Positions 17,943-26,148 of a stretch of 64,000 bases of DNA are shown piece by piece. How positions within the stretch are numbered: position 1 is the first letter of the stretch; each line of letters opens with the position of its first letter. The position numbers and the translations under genes were made by a program. The DNA is taken from assembly GCF_012979535.1 (NCBI RefSeq), contig NZ_CP053015.1, forward strand, positions 620,001 to 684,000. Direction: 5' to 3'. The notes beneath the pieces were generated by a model that searched no databases, had not been told where the DNA came from, and saw nothing but the letters and a program-made list of their open reading frames with translations. This stretch comes from Sphingomonas lacunae (GTDB taxonomy: Bacteria > Pseudomonadota > Alphaproteobacteria > Sphingomonadales > Sphingomonadaceae).

Positions 17943-17964
17943 TTGACGTTCACGTTAACGTCAA
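17943..17964. promoter_or_regulatory. double LiuR-like operator before etfB
   Basis: The 22 bp palindrome has arms TTGACGTT (17943-17950) and AACGTCAA (17957-17964). It contains two overlapping 16-mers of the form TTnACGTnnACGTnAA, at 17943-17958 and 17949-17964. That is the form I recall for MerR-family LiuR boxes, which often precede etf and branched-chain catabolic genes. Confidence 0.55.
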
Positions 17965-18005
17965 GTGCCACCCCTCCCCTGACAGTCAGGAGAAGGGCGG
18001 AAACA

Positions 18006-19205
18006 TCAAGCAACCTTGCGGACTTCAGCCACGATCTTCTTCGCCGCGTCGCCAAGATCATTGGCCGGCACGATGGCGAGACCGCTCTCGGACAGGATCT
18101 TCTTGCCCTGCTCGACATTGGTTCCTTCGAGGCGGACGACCAGTGGCACCGACAGGTTCACTTCCTTGGCTGCGGCGACAATGCCGTCGGCAATGATGTC
18201 GCACTTCATGATCCCGCCAAAGATGTTGACGAGAATGCCCTTGACCGCCGGATCCTTGAGGATGATCTTGAACGCGGCCGTCACCTTTTCCTTCGAGGCG
18301 CCGCCACCGACGTCGAGGAAGTTGGCGGGGAATTCGCCGTTGAGCTTGATGATGTCCATCGTCGCCATGGCAAGACCGGCGCCATTGACCATGCAGCCGA
18401 TGTTGCCATCAAGCTTGATGTAGGCGAGGTCATATTCGCTTGCCTCAACCTCCGCAGGGTCTTCTTCGGTCACATCGCGCAGCTCGGCGATATCCTTGTG
18501 GCGGAACATGGCGTTGCCGTCGAACGCCACCTTGGCGTCGAGGACGAGGATCTTGCCGTCCTTGGTCTGCACCAGCGGGTTGATTTCGCACATTTCCATG
18601 TCGGTCGCGATGAAGGCTTCATAGAGCTTCTTCACCGTGTCCTCGGCCTGGGCAGCGAGGTCACCCTCGAGCTTGAGCGCGGCCGATGCCTTCTTCGCAT
18701 CAGCGTCGGTCAGGCCGGTGGCCGGATCGATGGTCAGCGTGGTGATCTTTTCCGGCGTGTCATGAGCGACAGTTTCAATGTCCATCCCGCCTTCGGTCGA
18801 AACGATCATCGCGACGCGGCTCGACTTGCGGTCAACCAGCAGCGACAGGTAAAATTCTTTTTCGATGTCGGCACCGTCGGTGATGTACAAGCGGTTGACC
18901 TGCTTGCCAGCTTCGCCAGTCTGGATCGTGACCAAAGTGTTGCCGAGCATGTCAGTGGCGTGGGCGCGCACTTCATCGAGACTGAAGGCCAGACGGACGC
19001 CGCCCTTGGCATCGGCAGGCAGTTCCTTGAACTTGCCCTTGCCGCGGCCACCGGCGTGGATCTGCGATTTCACGACATAGAGCGGCCCAGGCAGGCGCTT
19101 GGCGGCTTCCACCGCTTCCTCGACCGACAGGGCGGCATAGCCCGCAGGGATGGCGACGCCAAATTTCGCCAGCAGTTCCTTGGCCTGATATTCATGAATG
19201 TTCAT
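18006..19205 (-). CDS. sucC: succinate-CoA ligase (ADP-forming), beta subunit
   Basis: The 399 aa ATP-grasp subunit of succinyl-CoA synthetase, a TCA-cycle enzyme in the cytoplasm. The start [17 protein letters not shown] is diagnostic, with GGGAAGG 6 bases upstream of ATG 19205. [12 protein letters not shown] (48-59) belongs to the ATP-grasp fold, EINPL provides Mg-nucleotide ligands, and [10 protein letters not shown] is the family signature near the C-terminus. Unlike many bacteria, no sucD follows; etfB lies 100 bp downstream on the same strand. The alpha subunit must be encoded elsewhere. Confidence 0.97.
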   Translation of the reverse strand: MNIHEYQAKELLAKFGVAIPAGYAALSVEEAVEAAKRLPGPLYVVKSQIHAGGRGKGKFKELPADAKGGVRLAFSLDEVRAHATDMLGNTLVTIQTGEAGKQVNRLYITDGADIEKEFYLSLLVDRKSSRVAMIVSTEGGMDIETVAHDTPEKITTLTIDPATGLTDADAKKASAALKLEGDLAAQAEDTVKKLYEAFIATDMEMCEINPLVQTKDGKILVLDAKVAFDGNAMFRHKDIAELRDVTEEDPAEVEASEYDLAYIKLDGNIGCMVNGAGLAMATMDIIKLNGEFPANFLDVGGGASKEKVTAAFKIILKDPAVKGILVNIFGGIMKCDIIADGIVAAAKEVNLSVPLVVRLEGTNVEQGKKILSESGLAIVPANDLGDAAKKIVAEVRKVA

Positions 19206-19317
19206 CGTGCGCCTTCCCGGTCGAATGCAAAAGACATGAGTCGGCTGGCCCTAAAGCACATGCGGGGCCCATTGCAAAGACAGCGAATGTTTCAGTCGGC
19301 CAATGGACCCTGATGGT

Positions 19318-19662
19318 TCAGCCGCGCCGGTCGATCGCACAGATAGCGGCCGAGGAGGACATGACCGCCCAGATTTCCGGGTCACCCAGCGCATGGGCAC
19401 GGTGGAGGAACTGGTCAACGGTCATCTGGCGCGGGTCTTCATCACGCAAATCCCCCAATCGTCCGATCCGGCGCAATTGGAGAAGCGATAGCCGATCAAC
19501 CATGCGGGCGGCCATGCAACTGGCCATCGGGCGCGACAGACCTGCATTGAGGAGGCCATCGCGAACGCGCGTTTCCGGCGTCGCGCAGGCGGAAAGAGTG
19601 ACCAGAAGGCCTGTAGTGCCCGCCAGTCCTATCCAGCGGGCGCAAGCGCGTTGCATCATCAT
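19318..19662 (-). CDS. small hypothetical lipoprotein
   Basis: A product of about 114 aa with a lipoprotein signal peptide (WIGLAGTTGLLVTLSAC, lipobox LSAC) and then a mature part of about 90 residues rich in Arg and Met. Three adjacent ATG codons (19662, 19659, 19656) are possible starts, and one farther upstream exists at 19680. The mature part contains LNAGLSRPMASCMAARMVDRL and LRRIGRLGDLRDED, which look alpha-helical. I do not recognise a named family. It is divergent from the sigma-54 activator gene with about 60 bp between them, a pairing that may be functional. It is predicted to be anchored to a membrane facing the periplasm. Confidence 0.65.
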   Translation of the reverse strand: MMMQRACARWIGLAGTTGLLVTLSACATPETRVRDGLLNAGLSRPMASCMAARMVDRLSLLQLRRIGRLGDLRDEDPRQMTVDQFLHRAHALGDPEIWAVMSSSAAICAIDRRG

Positions 19663-19723
19663 CAATCCCGATATCCGCATCAGATCACACCATTATGAAG
19701 CGAGCGGCAAGCAACCGGCAACC

Positions 19724-20908
19724 ATGATTCCCGAAAGTCAGGACATGACGACTGCTCCCGCCCCTGCCCTGTCACAGCCTGCCTATATGGCCGATGAACC
19801 GGACGATGCCGTGCGCCAGATGCTGGCTGGCAACAGCCCTGCCATCCGGCATGTCCGGGCGATGATCCGCATGGTGGCTCCATCGGATGCCAGTGTGCTC
19901 ATCAGCGGCCCCACCGGCAGTGGCAAGGAAGTGGTGGCAAGGGCTATCCATGCAGGGAGCAACCGCGCCCATCGGCCCTTTATTGCAGTCAATTGTGGCG
20001 CCATTCCTTCCGAACTGATCGAGAGCGAGTTGTTTGGCCATGAGCGCGGCGCCTTCACCGGTGCGCATGACCGCCGGATTGGCCGGTTCGAGCAGGCGGC
20101 AGGCGGAACCTTATTGCTGGATGAAATTGGTGACATGCCGGTGGCTGCCCAAGTCAGGCTGTTACGCGTGCTCGAACACAAATGCTTCAGCCGCATCGGG
20201 GGGAGACAAGAGGTTCCATTCACCGGCCGGATCATTGCCGCAAGCCATTGCGACCTGCCCCGGCGCATCGAGGAAGGCAGTTTCCGCAGCGACCTGTGGT
20301 ACCGGTTGGCGGTAGCAATCATCACCTTGCCATCACTTGATCAGCGGCGGGAAGACATTCCCGACCTGGTCGAGCAACTTTCCCGAGGCATTGATCGGCC
20401 CGCCCGGCTGAGTGATACCGCCCTGTCCATGCTGGCCCGACACGATTGGCCCGGCAATGTCCGCGAACTGCGCAGCGTTCTGGTCCGCGCCGCGCTGTTC
20501 CATCCACCGGGACTCGGCCCGGTGGATGTTCGCCACCTGCCTTCGTTGATCAGCCCGGCGGGCAGTGCGCCCGCTGCCGGGCCCCTGCTCAAGCCAGTCG
20601 AAGATGACGGCCTGTCAGGACTCATCGCCGCGCTGGAACGCAGGCAAATGTGCGATGCGCTCCGCCGCGCCAATGGCATTGTCGCTAACGCTGCCCGGAT
20701 GACCGGCATCAACCGGACAACATTTATCGAAAAGATGCGGAGGCACGGACTGACCCGCGCAGAAGCAATCGAACCTGCCACCCACAATCGCCGTGACGAA
20801 GACAAGGAGAATACGCCCAACCAGATCAGCCCGAAAAGTCCTGAAATACTTCCTCTTTTGGCTGAACGCCGAGCGCGCGAAGCCCGTGTTCCGCCCGATC
20901 CCCATTGA
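19724..20908 (+). CDS. sigma-54-dependent Fis-family transcriptional activator without receiver domain
   Basis: A 394 aa (from ATG 19724; ATG 19745 also possible) enhancer-binding protein that would remodel RNA polymerase-sigma54 using ATP. Only about 35 residues precede the AAA+ domain, so no response-regulator receiver, GAF or PAS module is present, as in PspF-type activators. Motifs are Walker A GPTGSGKE (62-69), ELFGHERGAFTGA with the sigma54-contact loop GAFTGA (109-114), GTLLLDEIGDMP (Walker B) and DLWYRLAV. A C-terminal Fis-type helix-turn-helix follows (ALRRANGIVANAARMTGINR, then TTFIEKMRRHGL). A basic tail of about 50 residues extends beyond the HTH. It is divergent from a small lipoprotein gene. 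Its targets are unknown, and no clear -24/-12 promoter was found nearby. Confidence 0.88.
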   Translation: MIPESQDMTTAPAPALSQPAYMADEPDDAVRQMLAGNSPAIRHVRAMIRMVAPSDASVLISGPTGSGKEVVARAIHAGSNRAHRPFIAVNCGAIPSELIESELFGHERGAFTGAHDRRIGRFEQAAGGTLLLDEIGDMPVAAQVRLLRVLEHKCFSRIGGRQEVPFTGRIIAASHCDLPRRIEEGSFRSDLWYRLAVAIITLPSLDQRREDIPDLVEQLSRGIDRPARLSDTALSMLARHDWPGNVRELRSVLVRAALFHPPGLGPVDVRHLPSLISPAGSAPAAGPLLKPVEDDGLSGLIAALERRQMCDALRRANGIVANAARMTGINRTTFIEKMRRHGLTRAEAIEPATHNRRDEDKENTPNQISPKSPEILPLLAERRAREARVPPDPH

Positions 20909-20987
20909 TGGCTGACACGGACGATGTTGGCACCGAGGGCGACCAATCTGGTCCCTGGTCGTCTGAAGCCGGCATCGTCAACAGGGC

Positions 20988-21030
20988 ACACCCCCGGTCC
21001 ATCATCCCCTTTTGATGTCACCGGGGGTGT
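20988..21030. terminator. large inverted repeat between convergent genes
   Basis: Perfect 11 bp arms, ACACCCCCGGT (20988-20998) and ACCGGGGGTGT (21020-21030), enclose a 21-base loop that itself contains ATCA/TGAT. It lies between the ends of the sigma-54 activator gene and the VIT-domain gene. No T-run follows; a bidirectional terminator is the likely role. Confidence 0.5.
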
Positions 21031-21067
21031 TGCCATTCAACGCAAACCGGCAATCGACAGGGGAACC

Positions 21068-24000
21068 CTATCGGCGCCTCGCCGGCGACCGGCCTGGCAC
21101 GGTAATGGTACCCACCAGTTGCCGCGATCCGCTGTCCTCGGTCCGCATTTCGAGATCCATCTGTTCTTCAGTCTGGTTGGGCCTACCAAAGTTGCGAACA
21201 ATGCGGACGCTGAGGCCCGATGGCCCATTGGGGTTTGACCGGTCCGCCGCATAGGTATTGGCACGAATGGTATAGGTGCCAGGCGCGGCCTGGCGCAGCA
21301 GGAACTCCTCTGGCCCATAGCCATTGGTAACATCGGCGGTCAGCCGCCCGCCAGTGGCCGACAGCGCATGGTAATAGCCGACCTCCTCTCCGTTGGGCTG
21401 TGTCACCCAGAGATCAAGGTCAGTACGCGGCGTGTTCCATTCCATCACGATTCGGATATCGGTATCGAGCAGGGCCACAAGCCGCTGCGGGAGCGCATGC
21501 TCAGTGCCACCAAGCGCGCGATAACGGGCGACCGCTGCATTGGCGTCCATGAGCGCAGTCTGCACAAAACCGTGCGGTTGTTCGCGCCGAACGGTCAACA
21601 CGGCATCGGCCAGCAGGGCGATGGCGCGGTGCAGATCGGCCTTGGCAGCATCGGTGCGACCGGCGGCCCGATGCGCTTCGGCGCGCTGCATCAGCAACAC
21701 CGCCATGGTGCGCAGCGGCTGGGGACGCTCATTTTCCCGGTCGACCAGCTGTTCAAGCAGGGCCAGCGCGCGGTCCAAGTCGCCATAACGTTGAAGGCGT
21801 GCCGCAACAATCGAGAGCGTCTGATTGTCCCGCGTGGGCAGATCAAGCGCGGCTTCGGCCGCACGGCGCGCTTCGACCGCGCGCCCCTTGCGCCAATGCC
21901 ATTCGGCCAGATCGAACCAGAAGATCGGCAGCACACCATTGGCGATCCGCTGCCTGTCCACTTCCGCCGCCCAGTCGGTACCGGCCGCATCGAAGGCAGC
22001 GATCCACGGCCGGCCGGGGTTCCAATCGGCGGTTTCAATCGCGGCGTCCTCACGAATGCCGGTGTTGGCGCCGGGGGTGGCCGAACCAGCCGCGCTGTCG
22101 GCGTCAGCAGACACTCCGGCCGCATCAACGGTCGTAATCGCCACAGGCGTATCTTGCGCCCGTCCCTCAACCCGGTGGCCCGTCACAACGATGTTTTCTG
22201 GGGTCGCCTCGTCGGGCATCGCCATGACTGGCGGTGGCGGAGCCATCGGCGGCGGCGGTGGCGGCGGCGGCGGTGGTGGAGGAGGCGGTGATGGCGGCGG
22301 GGGCGGTGCCGGGACCGATGACGGCACCGGCCCTGCATTCCGCCGTGGACGGCCACCGGCAGGTCGGCTGTCCTGTTCCTCTTCGGCCGTTCCTTCGGAG
22401 TTGCCCGTCAGCGGTTCGAACTTGGTCGCCCACCAGTCACGCACCTGCTGCCATTCGTTGGCAACCACTGTAATCCGATTCTGTTGCGCGGTTTCGCGGG
22501 CCTGATCCGCACTGGCGCGCAAGGCAAGGTACCGGTCGCGCAACGTTTTGGGGTAACTGTCAGGCGGCGGAATATTAGCCTCGACATAATCCGCCGGTGC
22601 CTCCAGCACGATGAAGGAGGCTAGCGGACTGGCCACCGAATAGCGCCGCGACAGGGCAACGAGGTCTGCTGTGCGCATGTCATTGCTTTGCGCGGCTATC
22701 CGGCGCGACGCCCAGAGTGCACCTGGGCCCGAGAAGGCTGGTGCACTGACGGAGGGCTGACTGTAACTGCGCACCACAGCTGTGCCACGCATCAGCCGCA
22801 CATCTCCCGACCGGGGCATGGGACCAACCAGCCGGAATCGGCCTTCGCCAGCAGCGATCCGGACAGCCTCTATGGTCCGGCCTTCGCTATCCACCAGCCG
22901 GCCAATATCGCTGCCGCGCCGAGCCATAGCCGCCAGCGCCTGTTCCCGACTGCTGCTGCCCAGTTCGATGAGTGATCCCCCCGAACGGTCCGCCACTGAC
23001 GCCAGCCAGCCCCGATCAACTTCGCGACCCGAAGCCAGAGCGATGGTGCGGCAAGGCAAGGCGAAATCAGCGCGGCCATCAATCGTCGCGCGGCCATCAC
23101 TAACCAGAATGCAAAGGGCGCCCGGTTCAATAGTCAGGCCGCTCAACACCGAAAAGCTGGTCCCTCCACCATAGTGGATGCTGTCGAGCGCGGTGCCAAG
23201 TGCCCCCGCATCGCCGGGGCGCAATGTTTCTGCTCCACCGCTATCAAACAGGGTCAGGCCGGCGATGCGTGCGCCGGTTGCTTCGATGTGGGCCAGAAGC
23301 AGGGCCTTTTCACCGGACAGGTCATCGTCGACGCGACTGACCGAACGGTCCCAGATGATATGAACGGGTGGGGTGCCGCCCTGCCCCGGTCCGTCTGCAG
23401 GCAGATGATCCTCAAGGTCAAAGAACCGGTCACCGTTGGCGTGCGCCGAAACCAGTATCAACTCGCGCCGCGCTGGCAGGGGCAAGCGGAATTCGCCGCC
23501 GAGTCGAACATTCCAGGCCTCGACACTGAGCTGCCCGTCCTGCCACTGCCCTGAAACGCCTGACGGCAGCGAAGCCGCCGGTGGCGTGCCATCATCACTG
23601 GTGATGCGCATGGTGAGCCGCCCGACCGGTCCCGATGGCCGCATCGGCAGCACATACCCTGCCTGCGGATCAATCGGCGACGTCATGGTCAGTCGGATGG
23701 TCCGGCTGCCCCGCGCTGGAATCGGAAAAATGCGTGTTGAAAAGCGATCCGACCAACTGACTTCGGCCAGACCGGGGTCAATCTGCTGCACAACGCGGCG
23801 GGCATAGGCTTCGCGCGCCTGATCGCGTCCGGCAAGAACCCCGTCGACAAGATCCGGACCGACGTCGAGGGCGTAACCGGTGACAACCGAACCGGCGGGC
23901 ATATCGAACAGGAAATCGCCCTCCAGCACGTCATGGCCGGCATTGCGAAACGTCGCGGTAATCCGCGTCTCCGCGATGCTGCCGCGCAACCTGACCTGAA

Positions 24001-24205
24001 GGTCGAGCACCTCGATCGCAAGATTCTGGCTGGCAGACGCGTCCGATCGCACCCCGCGGACATGGGCAGACAAGCGCAGAGTGGCTTGAGGATCTGCCTG
24101 TTGTTGCGGTGGCGGCGCGGGTCGGCGCTGAGCAAGTGCCGGCGAAGCGAGGAGGGGAACAAGCGCCGCCAATCCAGTCGTGAGCCATAGGTGACGATTG
24201 CGCAT
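21068..24205 (-). CDS. large secreted VIT/vWA/DUF2135 protein with polyproline linker
   Basis: The start is ATG 24205, with GGGGAG 8 bases upstream; the product has 1045 aa. A Sec signal peptide ends ALA-Q near residue 26. A VIT domain (about 35-170) includes TRITATFRNAGHDVLEGDF and a Gln-rich DQAREAYARRVV stretch. A vWA-like domain follows (about 240-410) with WDRSVSR resembling a DxSxS metal-adhesion site. Next come a disordered polyproline run (about 630-660) and a segment with ENIVVTGHRV. A helical TPR-like region (about 740-870) and a C-terminal DUF2135 domain (MEWNTPRTDLDLWVTQPNGE ...) complete it. VIT-vWA-DUF2135 proteins are known as large exported proteins of unclear role. It lies downstream of the phosphatase gene on the same strand, after a gap of about 150 bp. 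Confidence 0.8.
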   Translation of the reverse strand: MRNRHLWLTTGLAALVPLLASPALAQRRPAPPPQQQADPQATLRLSAHVRGVRSDASASQNLAIEVLDLQVRLRGSIAETRITATFRNAGHDVLEGDFLFDMPAGSVVTGYALDVGPDLVDGVLAGRDQAREAYARRVVQQIDPGLAEVSWSDRFSTRIFPIPARGSRTIRLTMTSPIDPQAGYVLPMRPSGPVGRLTMRITSDDGTPPAASLPSGVSGQWQDGQLSVEAWNVRLGGEFRLPLPARRELILVSAHANGDRFFDLEDHLPADGPGQGGTPPVHIIWDRSVSRVDDDLSGEKALLLAHIEATGARIAGLTLFDSGGAETLRPGDAGALGTALDSIHYGGGTSFSVLSGLTIEPGALCILVSDGRATIDGRADFALPCRTIALASGREVDRGWLASVADRSGGSLIELGSSSREQALAAMARRGSDIGRLVDSEGRTIEAVRIAAGEGRFRLVGPMPRSGDVRLMRGTAVVRSYSQPSVSAPAFSGPGALWASRRIAAQSNDMRTADLVALSRRYSVASPLASFIVLEAPADYVEANIPPPDSYPKTLRDRYLALRASADQARETAQQNRITVVANEWQQVRDWWATKFEPLTGNSEGTAEEEQDSRPAGGRPRRNAGPVPSSVPAPPPPPSPPPPPPPPPPPPPPMAPPPPVMAMPDEATPENIVVTGHRVEGRAQDTPVAITTVDAAGVSADADSAAGSATPGANTGIREDAAIETADWNPGRPWIAAFDAAGTDWAAEVDRQRIANGVLPIFWFDLAEWHWRKGRAVEARRAAEAALDLPTRDNQTLSIVAARLQRYGDLDRALALLEQLVDRENERPQPLRTMAVLLMQRAEAHRAAGRTDAAKADLHRAIALLADAVLTVRREQPHGFVQTALMDANAAVARYRALGGTEHALPQRLVALLDTDIRIVMEWNTPRTDLDLWVTQPNGEEVGYYHALSATGGRLTADVTNGYGPEEFLLRQAAPGTYTIRANTYAADRSNPNGPSGLSVRIVRNFGRPNQTEEQMDLEMRTEDSGSRQLVGTITVPGRSPARRR
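22226..22314. repeat. GGC/GGT-rich microsatellite coding for polyproline
   Basis: A run of GGC, GGT, GGA and GGG triplets on the + strand, encoding about 25 prolines interrupted by Ser, Met and Ala in the opposite-strand VIT/DUF2135 protein. Such tracts are prone to length variation and polymerase slippage. Confidence 0.8.
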
Positions 24206-24355
24206 CCTTAATCTCCCCAGCCAGCTTCGCCCAGCCGCCTCATCCCGACAGTGCCAGAATTTCACTTTGCGCCTGTAGGAAAGATGAACGGCGAGCAGGC
24301 CGGAAAGTCGACCCCGCTGCCTCGGCACCATTCAACATGTTCGGGCAATGACCTA

Positions 24356-26098
24356 TCAAGGCGCGGGACAATTGCTGCCTGCACCGGCGATAAGATCGAG
24401 ACACCGACCGTCAATCTGGTCAGCAGGCAAACTGACCCCGACAAGACTGGCCATCGTCGGCAAGATATCGACCGTCATGACCGGATTAGGCTGCTCAAAC
24501 GGGCGCAAGCCTGCTCGCCAGAAGAGCATTGGCACCCGCCGATCATAATCCCAGACCGAGCCATGCGTTGCCACATAGCCAAGGCCGGATTCAGGAATCG
24601 GGGTGACGCGTGCCTTGAGCACAACAACAAAATCGCCGGACCTTTCCGGGTCGTAGGATGCACGAAGCCTTTCTTCGACACTCCAAAGTTCAGGCGAACG
24701 GCGCGGCATGGGCATCCCGGCAAGCGTCCTTCCGTCAACAACTCGGTCTATCTGTGGATGGGCGCTGATGATTCGGATAGCCGCGTCGATAACCCGCTGA
24801 CGCTGGGCCTGCGGCACGGACCTGCTGACATAGAAATCGCCAAAGGGCGCATCGGCGGCGAACAGGGGGCCGGCCATTGTCAGGCCCAGTTCCCGCTTCA
24901 CCCGTTCACTGATCGCATCTGGCGCAAGATCCATCGACACACGAACCGCTTCAGGGGCCGCGTTGGTCTGATTGCGTTCAGGCAGGTCATGGCCGCCATG
25001 ATCGGCGGTCAACACCACGGCATAGTCGATGCCCGTCGCATCCATGCGCGTGAAGAAATCACCAAGTTCCCGGTCAAGTGCCAGCATTTGCAGGCACATC
25101 TCGCTACCCTCGGTGCCGAAACTGTGCCCGACATAATCGGTCGCTGACAGGCCGACAATGAGCAGATCGGTTTGCGGACCTTCGCCTAGACGCCGCTGTT
25201 CGCGCAGCCGCGCCGCCGCCGCCAGCACAGCACCATCGGATTCAGGTGATGCCAAGAATCCACGGAAATTTCCCGCGACACGTTCAAACCGTCCAGTGCC
25301 AACCGTGCCGGTGGCTATAGGCACCGCCAGACTGCGGGAACCACAGGCGGCTGGCAGGTCGAGTGGTGCGCGGGCAGTCCCTATGGCGTTGACAATGGCC
25401 TGGCTGATTGCACTCACGGTCTCGGACGGCTGGGTGCCACGATAGCTGGCGAGGCCTTGCGGAGAGAGCCACCAGGTTTCATCCGCCTCACGCCCGCCCA
25501 TCATGATGGCTGCCCGGTCCTTGCCGGCCACTGACACTACCTGAGTGCGCGGATCGGCGCGAGTCATCCAGTCACCGAGGGTCGGTACACGCAAATAGTG
25601 CAGCGAAGGCGCATAGCGGCCCGACGACGAGGATGTTCCGGCGACGGTCGGATCTTCGGAGCAATAGACACGCTTGTCATCGCGAGTCAGCGAAAGGTCA
25701 AACCAGTTGTTTGCTATGACACCTGTCCGTCCGGGGTGGCTGCCGGTAAGGATGGTTGAATGGCCCGGGCAGGTTTCAGTAGCAGCATGCGCCTGATAGC
25801 CCTGCGGAAAGACGATGCCATTGGCAAGGCGGGCAAGGCCGGCCGTGAACAGCGGTCGATACTGTGTGAACAGATCGGCGCTGAACTGATCAACCGAAAT
25901 GGCAATGATCAATTTCGGGGGTGCCTGGCGCTCTGCGGTGCCGGGAGCGGTTACAGCGGCTGCCACGGGGACAGGGCCGGAGACTGGCGCCTGTTGCGCC
26001 AGAGCCGGCATGGCCAAAGCGGTCGAAGCAAAGAGGGCTGAGGCTGTAAGGAATGCGCGCACGATTGTCCTTCCGAATAAGAGGCTGCACCTGTTCAT
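24356..26098 (-). CDS. alkaline phosphatase, PafA/PhoK type
   Basis: The 580 aa product is secreted, with a signal peptide ending ALA-QQ near residue 35; ATG 26098 is chosen. It belongs to the alkaline phosphatase/phosphodiesterase superfamily. SVDQFSAD (Asp70) supplies a metal ligand. ETCPGHST carries the likely nucleophile Thr109, VIANNWFD (127-134) the conserved Asn, and GKDRAAIM Lys193 and Arg195. The Lys-x-Arg pair is typical of phosphomonoesterases of the PafA/PhoK kind rather than diesterases. SATDYVGHS and LTADHGG provide the second metal site. PhoK was described from Sphingomonas, which fits the host. It releases phosphate from organic esters in the periplasm or outside the cell. It is divergent from the DsbD-like gene with about 50 bp between starts. 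Confidence 0.85.
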   Translation of the reverse strand: MNRCSLLFGRTIVRAFLTASALFASTALAMPALAQQAPVSGPVPVAAAVTAPGTAERQAPPKLIIAISVDQFSADLFTQYRPLFTAGLARLANGIVFPQGYQAHAATETCPGHSTILTGSHPGRTGVIANNWFDLSLTRDDKRVYCSEDPTVAGTSSSSGRYAPSLHYLRVPTLGDWMTRADPRTQVVSVAGKDRAAIMMGGREADETWWLSPQGLASYRGTQPSETVSAISQAIVNAIGTARAPLDLPAACGSRSLAVPIATGTVGTGRFERVAGNFRGFLASPESDGAVLAAAARLREQRRLGEGPQTDLLIVGLSATDYVGHSFGTEGSEMCLQMLALDRELGDFFTRMDATGIDYAVVLTADHGGHDLPERNQTNAAPEAVRVSMDLAPDAISERVKRELGLTMAGPLFAADAPFGDFYVSRSVPQAQRQRVIDAAIRIISAHPQIDRVVDGRTLAGMPMPRRSPELWSVEERLRASYDPERSGDFVVVLKARVTPIPESGLGYVATHGSVWDYDRRVPMLFWRAGLRPFEQPNPVMTVDILPTMASLVGVSLPADQIDGRCLDLIAGAGSNCPAP

Positions 26099-26148
26099 GC
26101 GCCATTGAAGCGCTATATCGCAAGCCAGCTTGTGAGACAGGAGCGTCT

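Noticed and set aside
17943-19313. A 456-codon + strand frame
   Set aside because: It is antisense to sucC, an unmistakable SucC enzyme, and has no ribosome-binding site or domain pattern.
22226-22314. Repeated triplets that could suggest a CRISPR or tandem-repeat locus
   Set aside because: There are no spacers or repeat units of CRISPR length; the tract simply encodes a polyproline linker.
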